Shown here one piece after another: positions 32,273 to 40,640 of a stretch of 55,357 nt of DNA. Below the pieces are notes generated by a model that was given only the letters and a program-made list of their open reading frames with translations, ran no database searches and was not told the DNA's origin. Within the stretch, counting starts at the first letter, position 1. Each line of letters opens with the position of its first letter. The stretch comes from a virus. The stretch is from positions 1 to 55,357 of the IMG/VR virus record IMGVR_UViG_3300006922_000028. One strand, given 5' to 3'. Position numbers and translations under genes: made by a program.

Positions 32273-34516
32273 ATGTCATCATTTTCTACTGAAGAGAAAC
32301 TAGATCTTCTTATCAAGAAGATAGCTTTTGGTAAGGCTAAGACTGAAACGTCTGAAAATACAGATCCGTTTGGTGAAGCTACAGCGAGTCCATTGCTGTT
32401 GCGTGCGGATAAGCTGTGGAGAGAAGCAGGTAGTATTCCTACGTCTCCCCCAGGTGCGGATACGTCTCAAGTCGAGCTGTACACTGGTGCAGATACTGTA
32501 CAATGTACAGCTGTGTCTGCCGCACAGAACACGAATATTAGTGGATTTAAGCGGTCCTGGACAACAGGACAAACAGACTGGATTCCACCGGAGTTTGGTG
32601 CTAACTACTTGGTCAAAGTATATGTTGGACCCGCCGGTTGGAATGGCACCGACGCTGTTGCAACAACTGTTGGAGGTACAAATGGAACTAGTACGGGAGC
32701 ACAGGTATTCCAAGTTGAGCCGGGTAATGATACCGCAGAGTGGTACTTTGATTACCAGGCAGGTATTCTATACTGGGTTAACGAAAACGAATCCGGTACG
32801 CTTGGAGCTTCAACGTCGCTGACTGGGTCTATTGCTGGTACCGACAAAGTCTACATCCAAGGCTATAAATATATTGGTGACTTTGGTGTAGGAGGGGGAA
32901 TCGAGCTTACAGACTTTGATGTTACTCAAAATGCAGCATCTGGAACTGGTACTCTTACGTATGATGAAGCTGGTGAGTTTACGTATACTCCACCCCTGTT
33001 AACCGGTTTTCAAAGTACAATAACTGGGGGTGCAACTACCATTGTATCTGATAACCTTGGTACTAGCCTAGCACTTGTCTCCGATGCTTCTGGAAAGGTG
33101 GCCGTGTCTGATGTCACAGCTACAGAGTTAGGATATTTGGATGGGGTGACTAGTGGTATCCAAGCGCAGATTAATAGTAAGCAAGCAACTATCACGGGAG
33201 GCGCAACAACCATTGTTAGCGACAACCTGGGAGCATCACTTGCATTGGTTTCTGACGGCTCTGGAAAAGTAGCTGTTTCAGACGTTACTGCTACAGAACT
33301 TGGACATTTAGACGGAGTAACTAGCGGCATTCAAGCACAGATTAATGCTAAGCAAGCCACAATAACTGGTGGTGCTACTACTATCGTTAGTGACAATCTT
33401 GGGGCTAGCTTAGCACTGGTTTCTGATGCATCGGGAAAAGTTGCAGTATCCGATGTAACTGCTACAGAGCTTGGGTACCTTGATGGGGTGACGAGTGGAA
33501 TACAGGCTCAAATCAACGCCAAGCAAGCTACCATTACGGGTGGTGCTACAACGATAGTCAGTGATAACCTTACTGCAAGCAAAGCGCTGGTATCTGATGC
33601 ATCGGGTAAAGTTGGTGTTTCTGCTGTTACATCCGCAGAGCTCGGGTATGTAGCTGGAGTTACCTCAGCCATACAGACACAAATCAATGCCAAACTCACA
33701 GCCAATGCTTCTATCACAGGTGCTACAAAGACCAAGATAACGTATGATGCTAACGGTTTGGTTACTGCAGGTGCAGATCTAACAGCAGATGATATACCTG
33801 ATATTAGCGGAACATACCTAACGTCAGAGACTTTTACTAACGTTGGGGTTGCCGAAGGCACCGATGCTAACGCACACAAAGTGGTTCTAACCACAGCCGG
33901 CAATGGCGAGACCGTAACCGGTGTGCAGATTGATACAAATGATCTCACCTTCACTCCCTCAAGTACCGCTGATAGAGGTAAGCTGACTACTGGTGACTTG
34001 CTTGTAAAAGGAGACTTTACTGTGCTTGGTGGTGGCACTATAATCAATCTGCAGCAGGAGAATATCTACATGAAAGACGCCATCATTACACTTGGTAATG
34101 CTGATGACGCTCTTGATGCTGACTATGATGATGCTGCAGAGCTGGCTACTGACATAGGTATTGAAGCATTTAAGAAAGGCTACGTTACCGATGATGCTAA
34201 TAAGTATCCAAAAGTTGTCTTTGATCACAGTGCTAGTGTGTGGGCAGTCAACAACTGGAGCCACGCAGCTTCTGTAGAAAACAAGATTGCAGAGAAGTTT
34301 GTGTCTGACGCATATGCGTGGACTGAAGCAAATGTGACTGCTGGCTATGCGGAAATAACGCACAATCTGAATACGAAAAGAATCTTGGTACAAGTCACCA
34401 ACGATAGTGATGAAATTGTATATGTCAAGTTCATTGCCAACGATCTTCAAAAGGCGAAGATATACATTGCAGCCGCTACTGCGGGCGACGCATTTGACAT
34501 CGTTATCATTGGTTGA
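32273..34516 (+). CDS. Tail-fibre-like protein with four 57-aa tandem repeats
   Basis: A 747-residue virion protein. After an N-terminal region of about 245 residues (GFKRSWTTGQTDWIPPEFGA; IQGYKYIGDFGVGGGIELTD), four 57-residue repeats follow (ITGGATTIVSDNLGASLALV then SDASGKVAVSDVTATELGYL plus DGVTSGIQAQINAKQ). This type is common in fibres of marine phages. A domain with MKDAIITLGNADDA and IAEKFVSDAYAWTEANV completes it. The protein is probably a trimeric, long adhesion fibre. The repeats are almost identical in protein but differ in DNA. Confidence 0.75.
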   Translation: MSSFSTEEKLDLLIKKIAFGKAKTETSENTDPFGEATASPLLLRADKLWREAGSIPTSPPGADTSQVELYTGADTVQCTAVSAAQNTNISGFKRSWTTGQTDWIPPEFGANYLVKVYVGPAGWNGTDAVATTVGGTNGTSTGAQVFQVEPGNDTAEWYFDYQAGILYWVNENESGTLGASTSLTGSIAGTDKVYIQGYKYIGDFGVGGGIELTDFDVTQNAASGTGTLTYDEAGEFTYTPPLLTGFQSTITGGATTIVSDNLGTSLALVSDASGKVAVSDVTATELGYLDGVTSGIQAQINSKQATITGGATTIVSDNLGASLALVSDGSGKVAVSDVTATELGHLDGVTSGIQAQINAKQATITGGATTIVSDNLGASLALVSDASGKVAVSDVTATELGYLDGVTSGIQAQINAKQATITGGATTIVSDNLTASKALVSDASGKVGVSAVTSAELGYVAGVTSAIQTQINAKLTANASITGATKTKITYDANGLVTAGADLTADDIPDISGTYLTSETFTNVGVAEGTDANAHKVVLTTAGNGETVTGVQIDTNDLTFTPSSTADRGKLTTGDLLVKGDFTVLGGGTIINLQQENIYMKDAIITLGNADDALDADYDDAAELATDIGIEAFKKGYVTDDANKYPKVVFDHSASVWAVNNWSHAASVENKIAEKFVSDAYAWTEANVTAGYAEITHNLNTKRILVQVTNDSDEIVYVKFIANDLQKAKIYIAAATAGDAFDIVIIG
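33014..33697 (+). repeat. Four tandem 171-nt repeats within the fibre gene
   Basis: Units 33014-33184, 33185-33355, 33356-33526 and 33527-33697, each exactly 57 codons. Units 1-3 encode nearly the same protein; unit 4 is more diverged (SKALVSD, GVSAVTSAELGYVAGVTSAI). At DNA level the synonymous codons differ: the G-G-A-T-T stretch is GGTGCAACTACC, GGCGCAACAACC, GGTGCTACTACT and GGTGCTACAACG after the first Gly. Confidence 0.85.
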
Positions 34517-34546
34517 TGTATATTAGCATACCAAAGAATAGTATTC

Positions 34547-34930
34547 ATGTTACTCAAAGAATGTATCAACGTTTTCCGTGCCTTCCAGCAAATCAGCACT
34601 AACACGCTGCCACTTAAAACAAGTTGGATGCTCGCTCAGAATATCTCAAAACTTAAGCCTGTAGTAGAGTTATTTGAAGAGCAACGAGAGACTCATATCG
34701 CAGTTCTAAAAACCAAAGCATCTACAGATGCGAAGGGAGAGCCAGAAGTAAGTGAAGAAGATGCTTCGGCATTTCGTGATCAAGTAGAGGATCTTTTAAA
34801 TACGGAACAGAAAATCCGTTTAAAGAAGGTCACTCTTATAGATGATGGCACTTTGACGATTGAGCCTAATGTTCTGCTTGCAGCTATGGACTACTTAATC
34901 GTGAAAGAAGATGCCGATAAAGCTAGCTGA
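34547..34930 (+). CDS. Helical protein between fibre genes
   Basis: A 127-residue, mainly helical, charged protein (KTSWMLAQNISKLKPVVELF; EDASAFRDQVEDLLNTEQKI) ending in a short beta part (TLTIEPNVLLAAMDYLIVKE). No family is recognised; it is not similar to the beta-rich neighbours. It overlaps the next gene by 20 nt. It may be a fibre assembly factor or a chaperone, by position only. Confidence 0.5.
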   Translation: MLLKECINVFRAFQQISTNTLPLKTSWMLAQNISKLKPVVELFEEQRETHIAVLKTKASTDAKGEPEVSEEDASAFRDQVEDLLNTEQKIRLKKVTLIDDGTLTIEPNVLLAAMDYLIVKEDADKAS

Positions 34931-36476
34931 TGTAATTGAGAATGTAAACTCTGACTATCCAGTTATTGATGCGTCAAAGGACGCTACTTCTGGGGGTGGT
35001 ATAAAAGGGTTTGGTATTTTCCGGAATTTTTCCGACAGAGATGCTGTACCCGAAAACAAAAGATGCTATGGGTACGTAGCAGTCGTTCTGTATGGGGATA
35101 AGATTTACAATGAGGTTAGTGCTTTTGATAGCACTCTTGATGTGGACGATGAACCAACAACCAGCACCTCCTCTCCAGAATACGACTTTAACGCAGACGG
35201 TACTTATGCAGCAACAGATTTTACTGAAGTAGTTGGGTTAACAGGTACTGTAATAACAGGCAGCGAGCAATTTTATGGGTTTGACACTTCAACCAGAATC
35301 TTTGTCTACAAGACAAAACCGTTTGGTCTAGATCATAGTAGTGGAGGAGCGAGTGCCGTCCTTGGAGGAGGCAGTGAAAACGTTTCTGTTACTGATGAAG
35401 ATATAAACAGCGCAATAGAACTTGACGATTGGGAAAGCGAAGATAACTGGGTTGAAATAGGATTAGCTGCCAATGCATATCCTACAGTTCCAGGACAAGA
35501 CCTTCAAGACGACGCAGAAGACTATAGACTTCCTATATACGATACAGGTGACAAGAGGAACAAGGCGATGAGCTTTGATGATTTCCTTGGGAGTATTTTG
35601 CAGCAAATGATACAGGCTGTTGTTGAGGCTGGGCTAGGAACAGAGACTACATACACAAACCCAGACAACGGAGTAATTGGTGACTTTGACGGCGACGGCA
35701 TTGTTGGTTCTGCTGACCTCATTATTTTCCTAGGGGGATTTGGCTCAAACCTAGGCGACCCCACAGGAAATCTATCCCTATCTACATCCTCATACGTGAT
35801 AAGTTCATCTGGTCTTACAGACCCCACTAATGCAGTGGAAATGATTCAGACTGCTTACCAGAATGATGACTGGGCTACAGCAGGCGGGCCTGATGCTACA
35901 GATCTTCAAAGTGGCAGTACAGACTATCAAACCGAATTTTTCTTTACAGCAGCAAACGGTACCCCTGGTGTAGGAGCATGGGATGTATTTGAATCCATAG
36001 GTGCCACAAGCTCTAACAGAAGCTTCTTTGGATTTGAATATGCAGGAGGGGCAAGCGACCCTACCTTCCAAGATGGGCTAGTAAAAATTAAACTATCTGC
36101 GTTTACTGTAATTGGCTTTACACGAATTCTCCAAGGAAATCACAACTTAGGATTTATTGCGAGGGTGAGGCTGAAAAACAGTTCAGGAACTGTACTGCAG
36201 ACAAAATATTTTAATTGGGTGGTAAATTGTCCCACCACTGCAATTTCTGGTGGTTTTACTGAAGCCTTCGATGCGAGACCTAACCAAGAACCGCTTACAC
36301 TAGTAGATTTTGCAAACCAAAACGAATTTGGGGATACTGATGTAGGAGTTGCTAATAACGTAATAAGTGCTACAACTAGAATTGAAATAGAGTATGACTA
36401 CTATGTTCCTGATGCACCTAGTGCAGTATTCTATTTGTTAAATCTGTCCGTAACAGCAAAGTGTGAGCAAGGATGA
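34911..36476 (+). CDS. Virion protein with dockerin-like calcium-binding repeats
   Basis: A 521-residue protein. The N-terminal MPIKLADVIENVNSDYPVID resembles the N-terminus of the 30172-32262 protein. Two dockerin type I-like EF-hand loops are visible: DFNADGTYAATDF (92-104) and GDFDGDGIVGSADL (257-270), the latter followed by IIFLGGFGSN, the usual helix after such loops. The remainder is beta-rich (ILQGNHNLGFIARVRLKNSS; IEIEYDYYVPDAPS). It is likely an appendage protein with calcium-stabilised or protein-docking modules. It overlaps the next gene by 4 nt. Confidence 0.6.
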   Translation: MPIKLADVIENVNSDYPVIDASKDATSGGGIKGFGIFRNFSDRDAVPENKRCYGYVAVVLYGDKIYNEVSAFDSTLDVDDEPTTSTSSPEYDFNADGTYAATDFTEVVGLTGTVITGSEQFYGFDTSTRIFVYKTKPFGLDHSSGGASAVLGGGSENVSVTDEDINSAIELDDWESEDNWVEIGLAANAYPTVPGQDLQDDAEDYRLPIYDTGDKRNKAMSFDDFLGSILQQMIQAVVEAGLGTETTYTNPDNGVIGDFDGDGIVGSADLIIFLGGFGSNLGDPTGNLSLSTSSYVISSSGLTDPTNAVEMIQTAYQNDDWATAGGPDATDLQSGSTDYQTEFFFTAANGTPGVGAWDVFESIGATSSNRSFFGFEYAGGASDPTFQDGLVKIKLSAFTVIGFTRILQGNHNLGFIARVRLKNSSGTVLQTKYFNWVVNCPTTAISGGFTEAFDARPNQEPLTLVDFANQNEFGDTDVGVANNVISATTRIEIEYDYYVPDAPSAVFYLLNLSVTAKCEQG

Positions 36477-37618
36477 AAACTATTCAGATATACAGCAAGG
36501 GTGGTCTGGTTATTCTAAAAGCGGACGTAGGGACAGGGCTAGTTTATGATGGAGGAGGTGTACTATCTGCTAGTAACAACAGCATAATTTCTGTAGGAAT
36601 TGATATTACAGATACTACTACCTCTACGGTAGTGTTTAGTGGACTAGACTATAGAGGAATAGAAGACGAAAGCGGTACTGTACTGAACAGTAGTCGTGCT
36701 GCTACTGTAACTGATCTTAATGCAATCTTCGACAAAAAAGTCATAGATGACTTTCTAGTAAAAGATGAAAACTCAGATAACTCTGGAACCACTAAGATTC
36801 GACATAAAGAAGGCACTGGTGGAGCTGACAGAGACGATGCAGGTACACTTGAATTAAATCTGCACAGCGCATCTATTGGGTTGTATGGTAGCTACTTAAA
36901 AATTACCGAGGACGACCTAAACAATACGTCTGGTAAGAACTCTGCGTATGGAAGGTTGGAAGTGTATCTAGAAAATGCAGGCACTCCAGTTGAGGTTCTA
37001 GATATGCAGATGAGTAACATCGTACAAGCTCCTGCAGTAGACTTGAACACCAGCTCTTTGGATGTATCTGGAGATGTTACATTCTCTGGTGCTGCAAACA
37101 CTGTAACATTTAGCGGTGATACCAGCGGTATCGATTACGGAGATATTTCTAACACACCTACGATACCAGGGGATCCGTACATATTAGACGGCGTCTACCT
37201 AAAAGTTGAAACTAGGGATACTGCGTACTCCAATGACTCATACGAAGGAGAGGTGCTGAAGTGGGGCAACGCTAGCAGCATGTCTGCTGGGCAGTTAAGA
37301 TATATGGGTGCAGCAGGTTCTCCTGCTTCCTCAAGATGGGCTAATGCAGATGCTGATGCAGAGTCAACAACTGCGGGTATGTTAGGCATTGCTTTAGGCT
37401 CAAGTGCTACAACCGATGGCATGTTTATCAAAGGTGTCATTTCGTTCAGCAATAGCTTCACTCCAGGAGACACGCTTTATGTAAGCCTTACAGCCGCAGG
37501 GATTACAAATGACATCAGCTCTTACACTACAGGTGACATAGTTCGTATAGTGGGTTACGCTCTGAGCACGGGGCTTATTTACTTCAATCCTTCTGATGAT
37601 TACGTAGAGCTTTCATAA
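36473..37618 (+). CDS. Beta-rich appendage/tail fibre protein
   Basis: A 381-residue protein with many Asp, Ser and Thr residues (IQIYSKGGLVILKADVGTGL; VDLNTSSLDVSGDVTFSGAA). A C-terminal stretch (AGMLGIALGSSATTDGMFIK then SFTPGDTLYVSLTAAGITND) resembles collar or tail spike head domains seen in marine phages. It overlaps both neighbours by one or four bases. Family not certain. Confidence 0.5.
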   Translation: MKTIQIYSKGGLVILKADVGTGLVYDGGGVLSASNNSIISVGIDITDTTTSTVVFSGLDYRGIEDESGTVLNSSRAATVTDLNAIFDKKVIDDFLVKDENSDNSGTTKIRHKEGTGGADRDDAGTLELNLHSASIGLYGSYLKITEDDLNNTSGKNSAYGRLEVYLENAGTPVEVLDMQMSNIVQAPAVDLNTSSLDVSGDVTFSGAANTVTFSGDTSGIDYGDISNTPTIPGDPYILDGVYLKVETRDTAYSNDSYEGEVLKWGNASSMSAGQLRYMGAAGSPASSRWANADADAESTTAGMLGIALGSSATTDGMFIKGVISFSNSFTPGDTLYVSLTAAGITNDISSYTTGDIVRIVGYALSTGLIYFNPSDDYVELS

Positions 37619-38619
37619 TGGCTATTGAGAAAATAAATTCTTTAGCCCTAAGCTCTATTGCTGAGATTAACAGCACGGCTAAGGCAAGCATTGCGAAGTT
37701 TAACGGATCTGAGGCGACATCTGTATCTTTGACCGACTATGTAAGTAGTGGCTTGGAGATGCATTTTAATGCAGGAGATGAGAACAGTTATAACTCATCC
37801 ACAAACCCAAGTACATGGACGGACATAAGCTCTAACGGATATAGTATGGCCCTTAACAATGGTCCGACTGAGCCTAACGCAGGGGACAACTACATACAGT
37901 TTGATGGGGTTGATGACTATGGCGAAATAAGCGTTTCTTCAGGTGACTACTTTTATGGAACGGGTTCGGCCTCTGGTGGTAGTGAAACCCACGATCAGGA
38001 CCAATATACCTTTATGGCTGTCTTGTCTTTTCCTGAAAATGGAAGCACGGGGTATGTAGTAAGCGACGCATATTGTGGATTGGCAAGTAGGCGCAGAAGG
38101 CAAACTTATTCTTCCTCTACCAGAGGTACACTCCTAAGATATGGTCTTTACGGGTTTGACCATAGTAATTACTATGGCTCTCTTGTTAGACTAAAGCCTC
38201 CTAGTAATATGTCAACTTACTTCCATTACAATAGTAGTCGAAGTCAGTACGAACTAAAGCCCAACACTAAGATCCATGTTGCTATGACCGTTGACTTAAC
38301 CTCTAGCTCAAGCAATAACCTTATCTGTTATATTAATGGTCAAACATTTACTGCCAGCGCATCACAGGGGTCAATGAGTAATCTTAGCGGGTCTAGTGCA
38401 AACCTGACTTATGACACTACTAGCCAGATTAAAGACGGCAGTCAATATTGGCATCATGGTGTGTCGCCATTGAACACTCAATACAATGGAAATCCAAGGG
38501 TCAGTTCTAATTCTTTGTCTACAAATACCTATGAGCTAATGATGTATAACAGGGTGTTGTCTGCCACAGAGATAGAGCAGAACTTTGATGCATATGTAGA
38601 TAGGTACGGAGCAATATGA
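37618..38619 (+). CDS. LamG/concanavalin-like adhesin protein
   Basis: A 333-residue protein. After a short N-terminal segment (MAIEKINSLALSSIAEINST), the sequence SLTDYVSSGLEMHFNAGDEN, DNYIQFDGVDDYGEISVSSG, NTKIHVAMTVDLTSSSSN and near the end YELMMYNRVLSATEIEQNFD matches LamG/ConA-like lectin folds, which usually bind carbohydrate. The C-terminal A-T-E-I-x-x-N-F pattern is typical of the last helix of these domains. It is a good candidate receptor-binding part of the virion. It overlaps the next gene by 4 nt. Confidence 0.65.
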   Translation: MAIEKINSLALSSIAEINSTAKASIAKFNGSEATSVSLTDYVSSGLEMHFNAGDENSYNSSTNPSTWTDISSNGYSMALNNGPTEPNAGDNYIQFDGVDDYGEISVSSGDYFYGTGSASGGSETHDQDQYTFMAVLSFPENGSTGYVVSDAYCGLASRRRRQTYSSSTRGTLLRYGLYGFDHSNYYGSLVRLKPPSNMSTYFHYNSSRSQYELKPNTKIHVAMTVDLTSSSSNNLICYINGQTFTASASQGSMSNLSGSSANLTYDTTSQIKDGSQYWHHGVSPLNTQYNGNPRVSSNSLSTNTYELMMYNRVLSATEIEQNFDAYVDRYGAI

Positions 38620-38882
38620 TTATACCAGCAACAAGAAGGTATTTCTTTATTGATGCCTTAGACCTCAACGATATTGATTTCAGCAAAGTGTTGGAGGCAT
38701 CAGACAATCTTTCATATCGTAGTGACGGGCTTTACTTCATCATTAAAACTGATGACCGTAACTACACTCCCGCAACAACAAACCGATATCTAGGTCCATA
38801 CGACTATGATCAAGTTAAGCTGGAGCTGAATAAGGTTGGTTGGCCTGCAGAAGACTTCCTTCCTACTGATATTTTAGAGTAA
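38616..38882 (+). CDS. Small unknown protein after the adhesin
   Basis: An 88-residue soluble protein with aromatic residues (RRYFFIDALDLNDIDFSKVL; LYFIIKTDDRNYTPATTNRY; LGPYDYDQVKLELNKVGW). No family recognised. Its ATG overlaps the adhesin stop by 4 nt, implying coupling; it may be a small fibre chaperone. Confidence 0.5.
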   Translation: MIIPATRRYFFIDALDLNDIDFSKVLEASDNLSYRSDGLYFIIKTDDRNYTPATTNRYLGPYDYDQVKLELNKVGWPAEDFLPTDILE

Positions 38883-38913
38883 TATTCCCTGTTATCTTTA
38901 GCATAACCCCGTC

Positions 38914-39420
38914 ATGAAGCTTTTACTTCAACGAATCTCTTCGAACAGAGACAGCACTTTAGGTGTCTTGTATATGAATACTTTAAGTACATACGAGATA
39001 GGGAAGAGGGTTTTTAAGTTTCTCTGCTTTACTCTCGAGGATGAGTATCGAGAGACTAAAGTGTATGGAGAAACACGAATACCTCAAGGCATATATGATG
39101 TGTGTTTAAAGCAGACTGGGGGGTTCCATGATCGGTACCGCACACGCTTTCTTAAAATCCACAAGGGTATGCTTCACTTGCAAAACGTCCCAGGCTTTAC
39201 TGACATTCTTGTTCATTGTGGCAATACTGACGAGCACACTGCTGGTTGCCTTTTGCTAGGCTACCGACCCGCATTGGTACAAGGAGGAGAGTTTGAGTTG
39301 CACAACAGTACTCAGGCGTACAATGCTGTTTATCCCGCCATCGCTCAAGCCTTAGAAAAGGGAGAGCATGTAGAAATTGAAATTCAAAACTTTGATGAAG
39401 GTTACAAACACATGGGGTAA
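38914..39420 (+). CDS. DUF5675 family protein, likely lysis-associated
   Basis: A 168-residue protein with the DUF5675 signature I recall: CFTLEDEYRETKVYGETRIP followed by QGIYDVCLKQTGGF, HKGMLHLQNVPGFTDILVHC and GNTDEHTAGCLLLGYR. The conserved His, Cys and Asn in the latter half suggest an active site. DUF5675 genes often lie in phage lysis regions, and their role as a cell-wall or other hydrolase is not established. It lies before a tiny gene and the holin, supporting a lysis cassette. Confidence 0.8.
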   Translation: MKLLLQRISSNRDSTLGVLYMNTLSTYEIGKRVFKFLCFTLEDEYRETKVYGETRIPQGIYDVCLKQTGGFHDRYRTRFLKIHKGMLHLQNVPGFTDILVHCGNTDEHTAGCLLLGYRPALVQGGEFELHNSTQAYNAVYPAIAQALEKGEHVEIEIQNFDEGYKHMG

Positions 39421-39550
39421 TCCCCACAAACACGGCGATAAGTTCATTGTCAAAATAAGGCTCGGTAAAGTCACTGTATACGATTTAGTATTAGACTTTG
39501 GCTCAAAGCAATATCAACTGACTTTGTTTAACTTTACAGTACGACTGTAA
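39395..39550 (+). CDS. Tiny 51-aa protein overlapping DUF5675 and holin
   Basis: A 51-residue frame, MKVTNTWGNPHKHGDKFIVK..., ending TLFNFTVRL. It starts inside the DUF5675 gene (26-nt overlap), fills the otherwise empty gap, and its stop overlaps the holin start (TAATG at 39548-39552). It is beta-prone and has no membrane segment. Such a position suggests a lysis accessory protein or coupling peptide. Confidence 0.5.
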   Translation: MKVTNTWGNPHKHGDKFIVKIRLGKVTVYDLVLDFGSKQYQLTLFNFTVRL

Positions 39551-40002
39551 TGAAAAAATTGCGCGACACCAAAGTAGGGTCGTGGCTTAAGAAGAAATCT
39601 CCAAAGTTGTTTGAGTCAGTAGCAGATGCACTGCCTGACAGCGGAATACTAGGAGTAATAAAGAACTTAGTAGATTCGGATGCAAGCCTGACGCCTGGAG
39701 ATAAAGAAGAGTTTAATGAACTCTTCAAAGCTTCTGTGCGCATAGTTAGCGAGAAACAAATAACTAAACGTTGGCAATCAGATGTTGCGGGCAAAAGTTG
39801 GTTGTCTCGTAATATCCGTCCTGCTATAGTAGGGGTCTTAGTTCTTTTTTTAGTTGTTTTTATTCTACTAGACACCTTAGCAGTAGAGTATGAAATCCGT
39901 GAGGTCTGGGTAAACATGTATGAAACCATTCTTATGACTTCTATAGGGGGCTACTTTGTGGTACGCACTATCGATAAAAATCAATTGCCATGGCAACGCT
40001 AA
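39550..40002 (+). CDS. Holin-like membrane protein
   Basis: A 150-residue protein with a soluble, charged N-terminal half and a membrane C-terminal part. IRPAIVGVLVLFLVVFILLD (about residues 96-115) is a clear transmembrane helix, and METILMTSIGGYFVVRTIDK (about 125-144) is a second hydrophobic segment. WLSRNIRPAIVG resembles 3TM holin families, where an R-P precedes the first helix. It would form holes in the inner membrane at lysis. It is beside the DUF5675 gene and the ring proteins, and overlaps the next gene by 13 nt. Confidence 0.7.
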   Translation: MKKLRDTKVGSWLKKKSPKLFESVADALPDSGILGVIKNLVDSDASLTPGDKEEFNELFKASVRIVSEKQITKRWQSDVAGKSWLSRNIRPAIVGVLVLFLVVFILLDTLAVEYEIREVWVNMYETILMTSIGGYFVVRTIDKNQLPWQR

Positions 40003-40640
40003 ACGAAATCATCTACAATATCGCAGAACAACTAGAGCGTGGAGATGATGCGGTCTTACGCGAACGTCTTAAGTTTATGGTAGGGTACTACCGTGCGCAG
40101 TTTGTAAGGCAAGATCAGCGCCGTAATCACAGTCTTCCTAGTCAGCTTGTACAATCTTTAGATTGTTTGGATATGGAAGCTTCTAGCGCTTTAGAGTGTT
40201 GCTCTGCTGTCGATATTGGGTGCGACGTCTGGCGTACTAAACAGACTATCCCAAAGCCTGTTCGCATTTATGACGGTTCCGAGTTTGCATTTGTAGGCAC
40301 GGCAGATGCAAAAGAACCTTTCCAAAGAACTACGCCAGTTCAAGCCGAGTACGGTAAACACAATAAGTACGTCAATAAACTTCCTCAGTACATCTATACT
40401 AAGGACAGAATCTACGTGCTCAACTCTCGGCCTAAAAGTATTCTGGTAAAAGGCATTTTTGAGCAACCAGAAGAGTTAGAAAATTACACATGCTGTGATG
40501 GTACTACTGTTTTTACAGCAGATAAAGAATATCCAATTTCAATGGACATGGTTCAACGGATCACCCAAAGTATCCTAGGAACAGAAATGCGTTTAGAGAA
40601 TAGACAAGATGACAACGACGAAGTACAGCTGCGAGAGTAG
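39990..40640 (+). CDS. crAss-like tail-barrel protein (first of three)
   Basis: A 216-residue protein with N-terminal helices (LNEIIYNIAEQLERGDDAVL; LKFMVGYYRAQFVRQDQRRN), a beta core (VRIYDGSEFAFVGTADAKEP; YIYTKDRIYVLNSRPKSILV) and a conserved C-terminal segment (EYPISMDMVQRITQSILGTE). This pattern, with Cys-containing VQSLDCLDMEASSALECC in the middle, matches a tail ring or barrel protein I recall in crAss-like genomes, next to two others and the muzzle. It is expected to form rings below the portal. Confidence 0.7.
   Translation: MATLNEIIYNIAEQLERGDDAVLRERLKFMVGYYRAQFVRQDQRRNHSLPSQLVQSLDCLDMEASSALECCSAVDIGCDVWRTKQTIPKPVRIYDGSEFAFVGTADAKEPFQRTTPVQAEYGKHNKYVNKLPQYIYTKDRIYVLNSRPKSILVKGIFEQPEELENYTCCDGTTVFTADKEYPISMDMVQRITQSILGTEMRLENRQDDNDEVQLRE

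Noticed and set aside
33014-33697. CRISPR array
   Set aside because: The repeats are contiguous 171-nt coding units with no spacers and lie in one reading frame.
33010-34047. Long leftward open frames opposite the fibre gene (33010-33330 and 33508-34047)
   Set aside because: They are antisense to the repeat-rich fibre gene, have repeating Val/Ser/Pro composition derived from the repeats, and no neighbouring leftward gene supports them.
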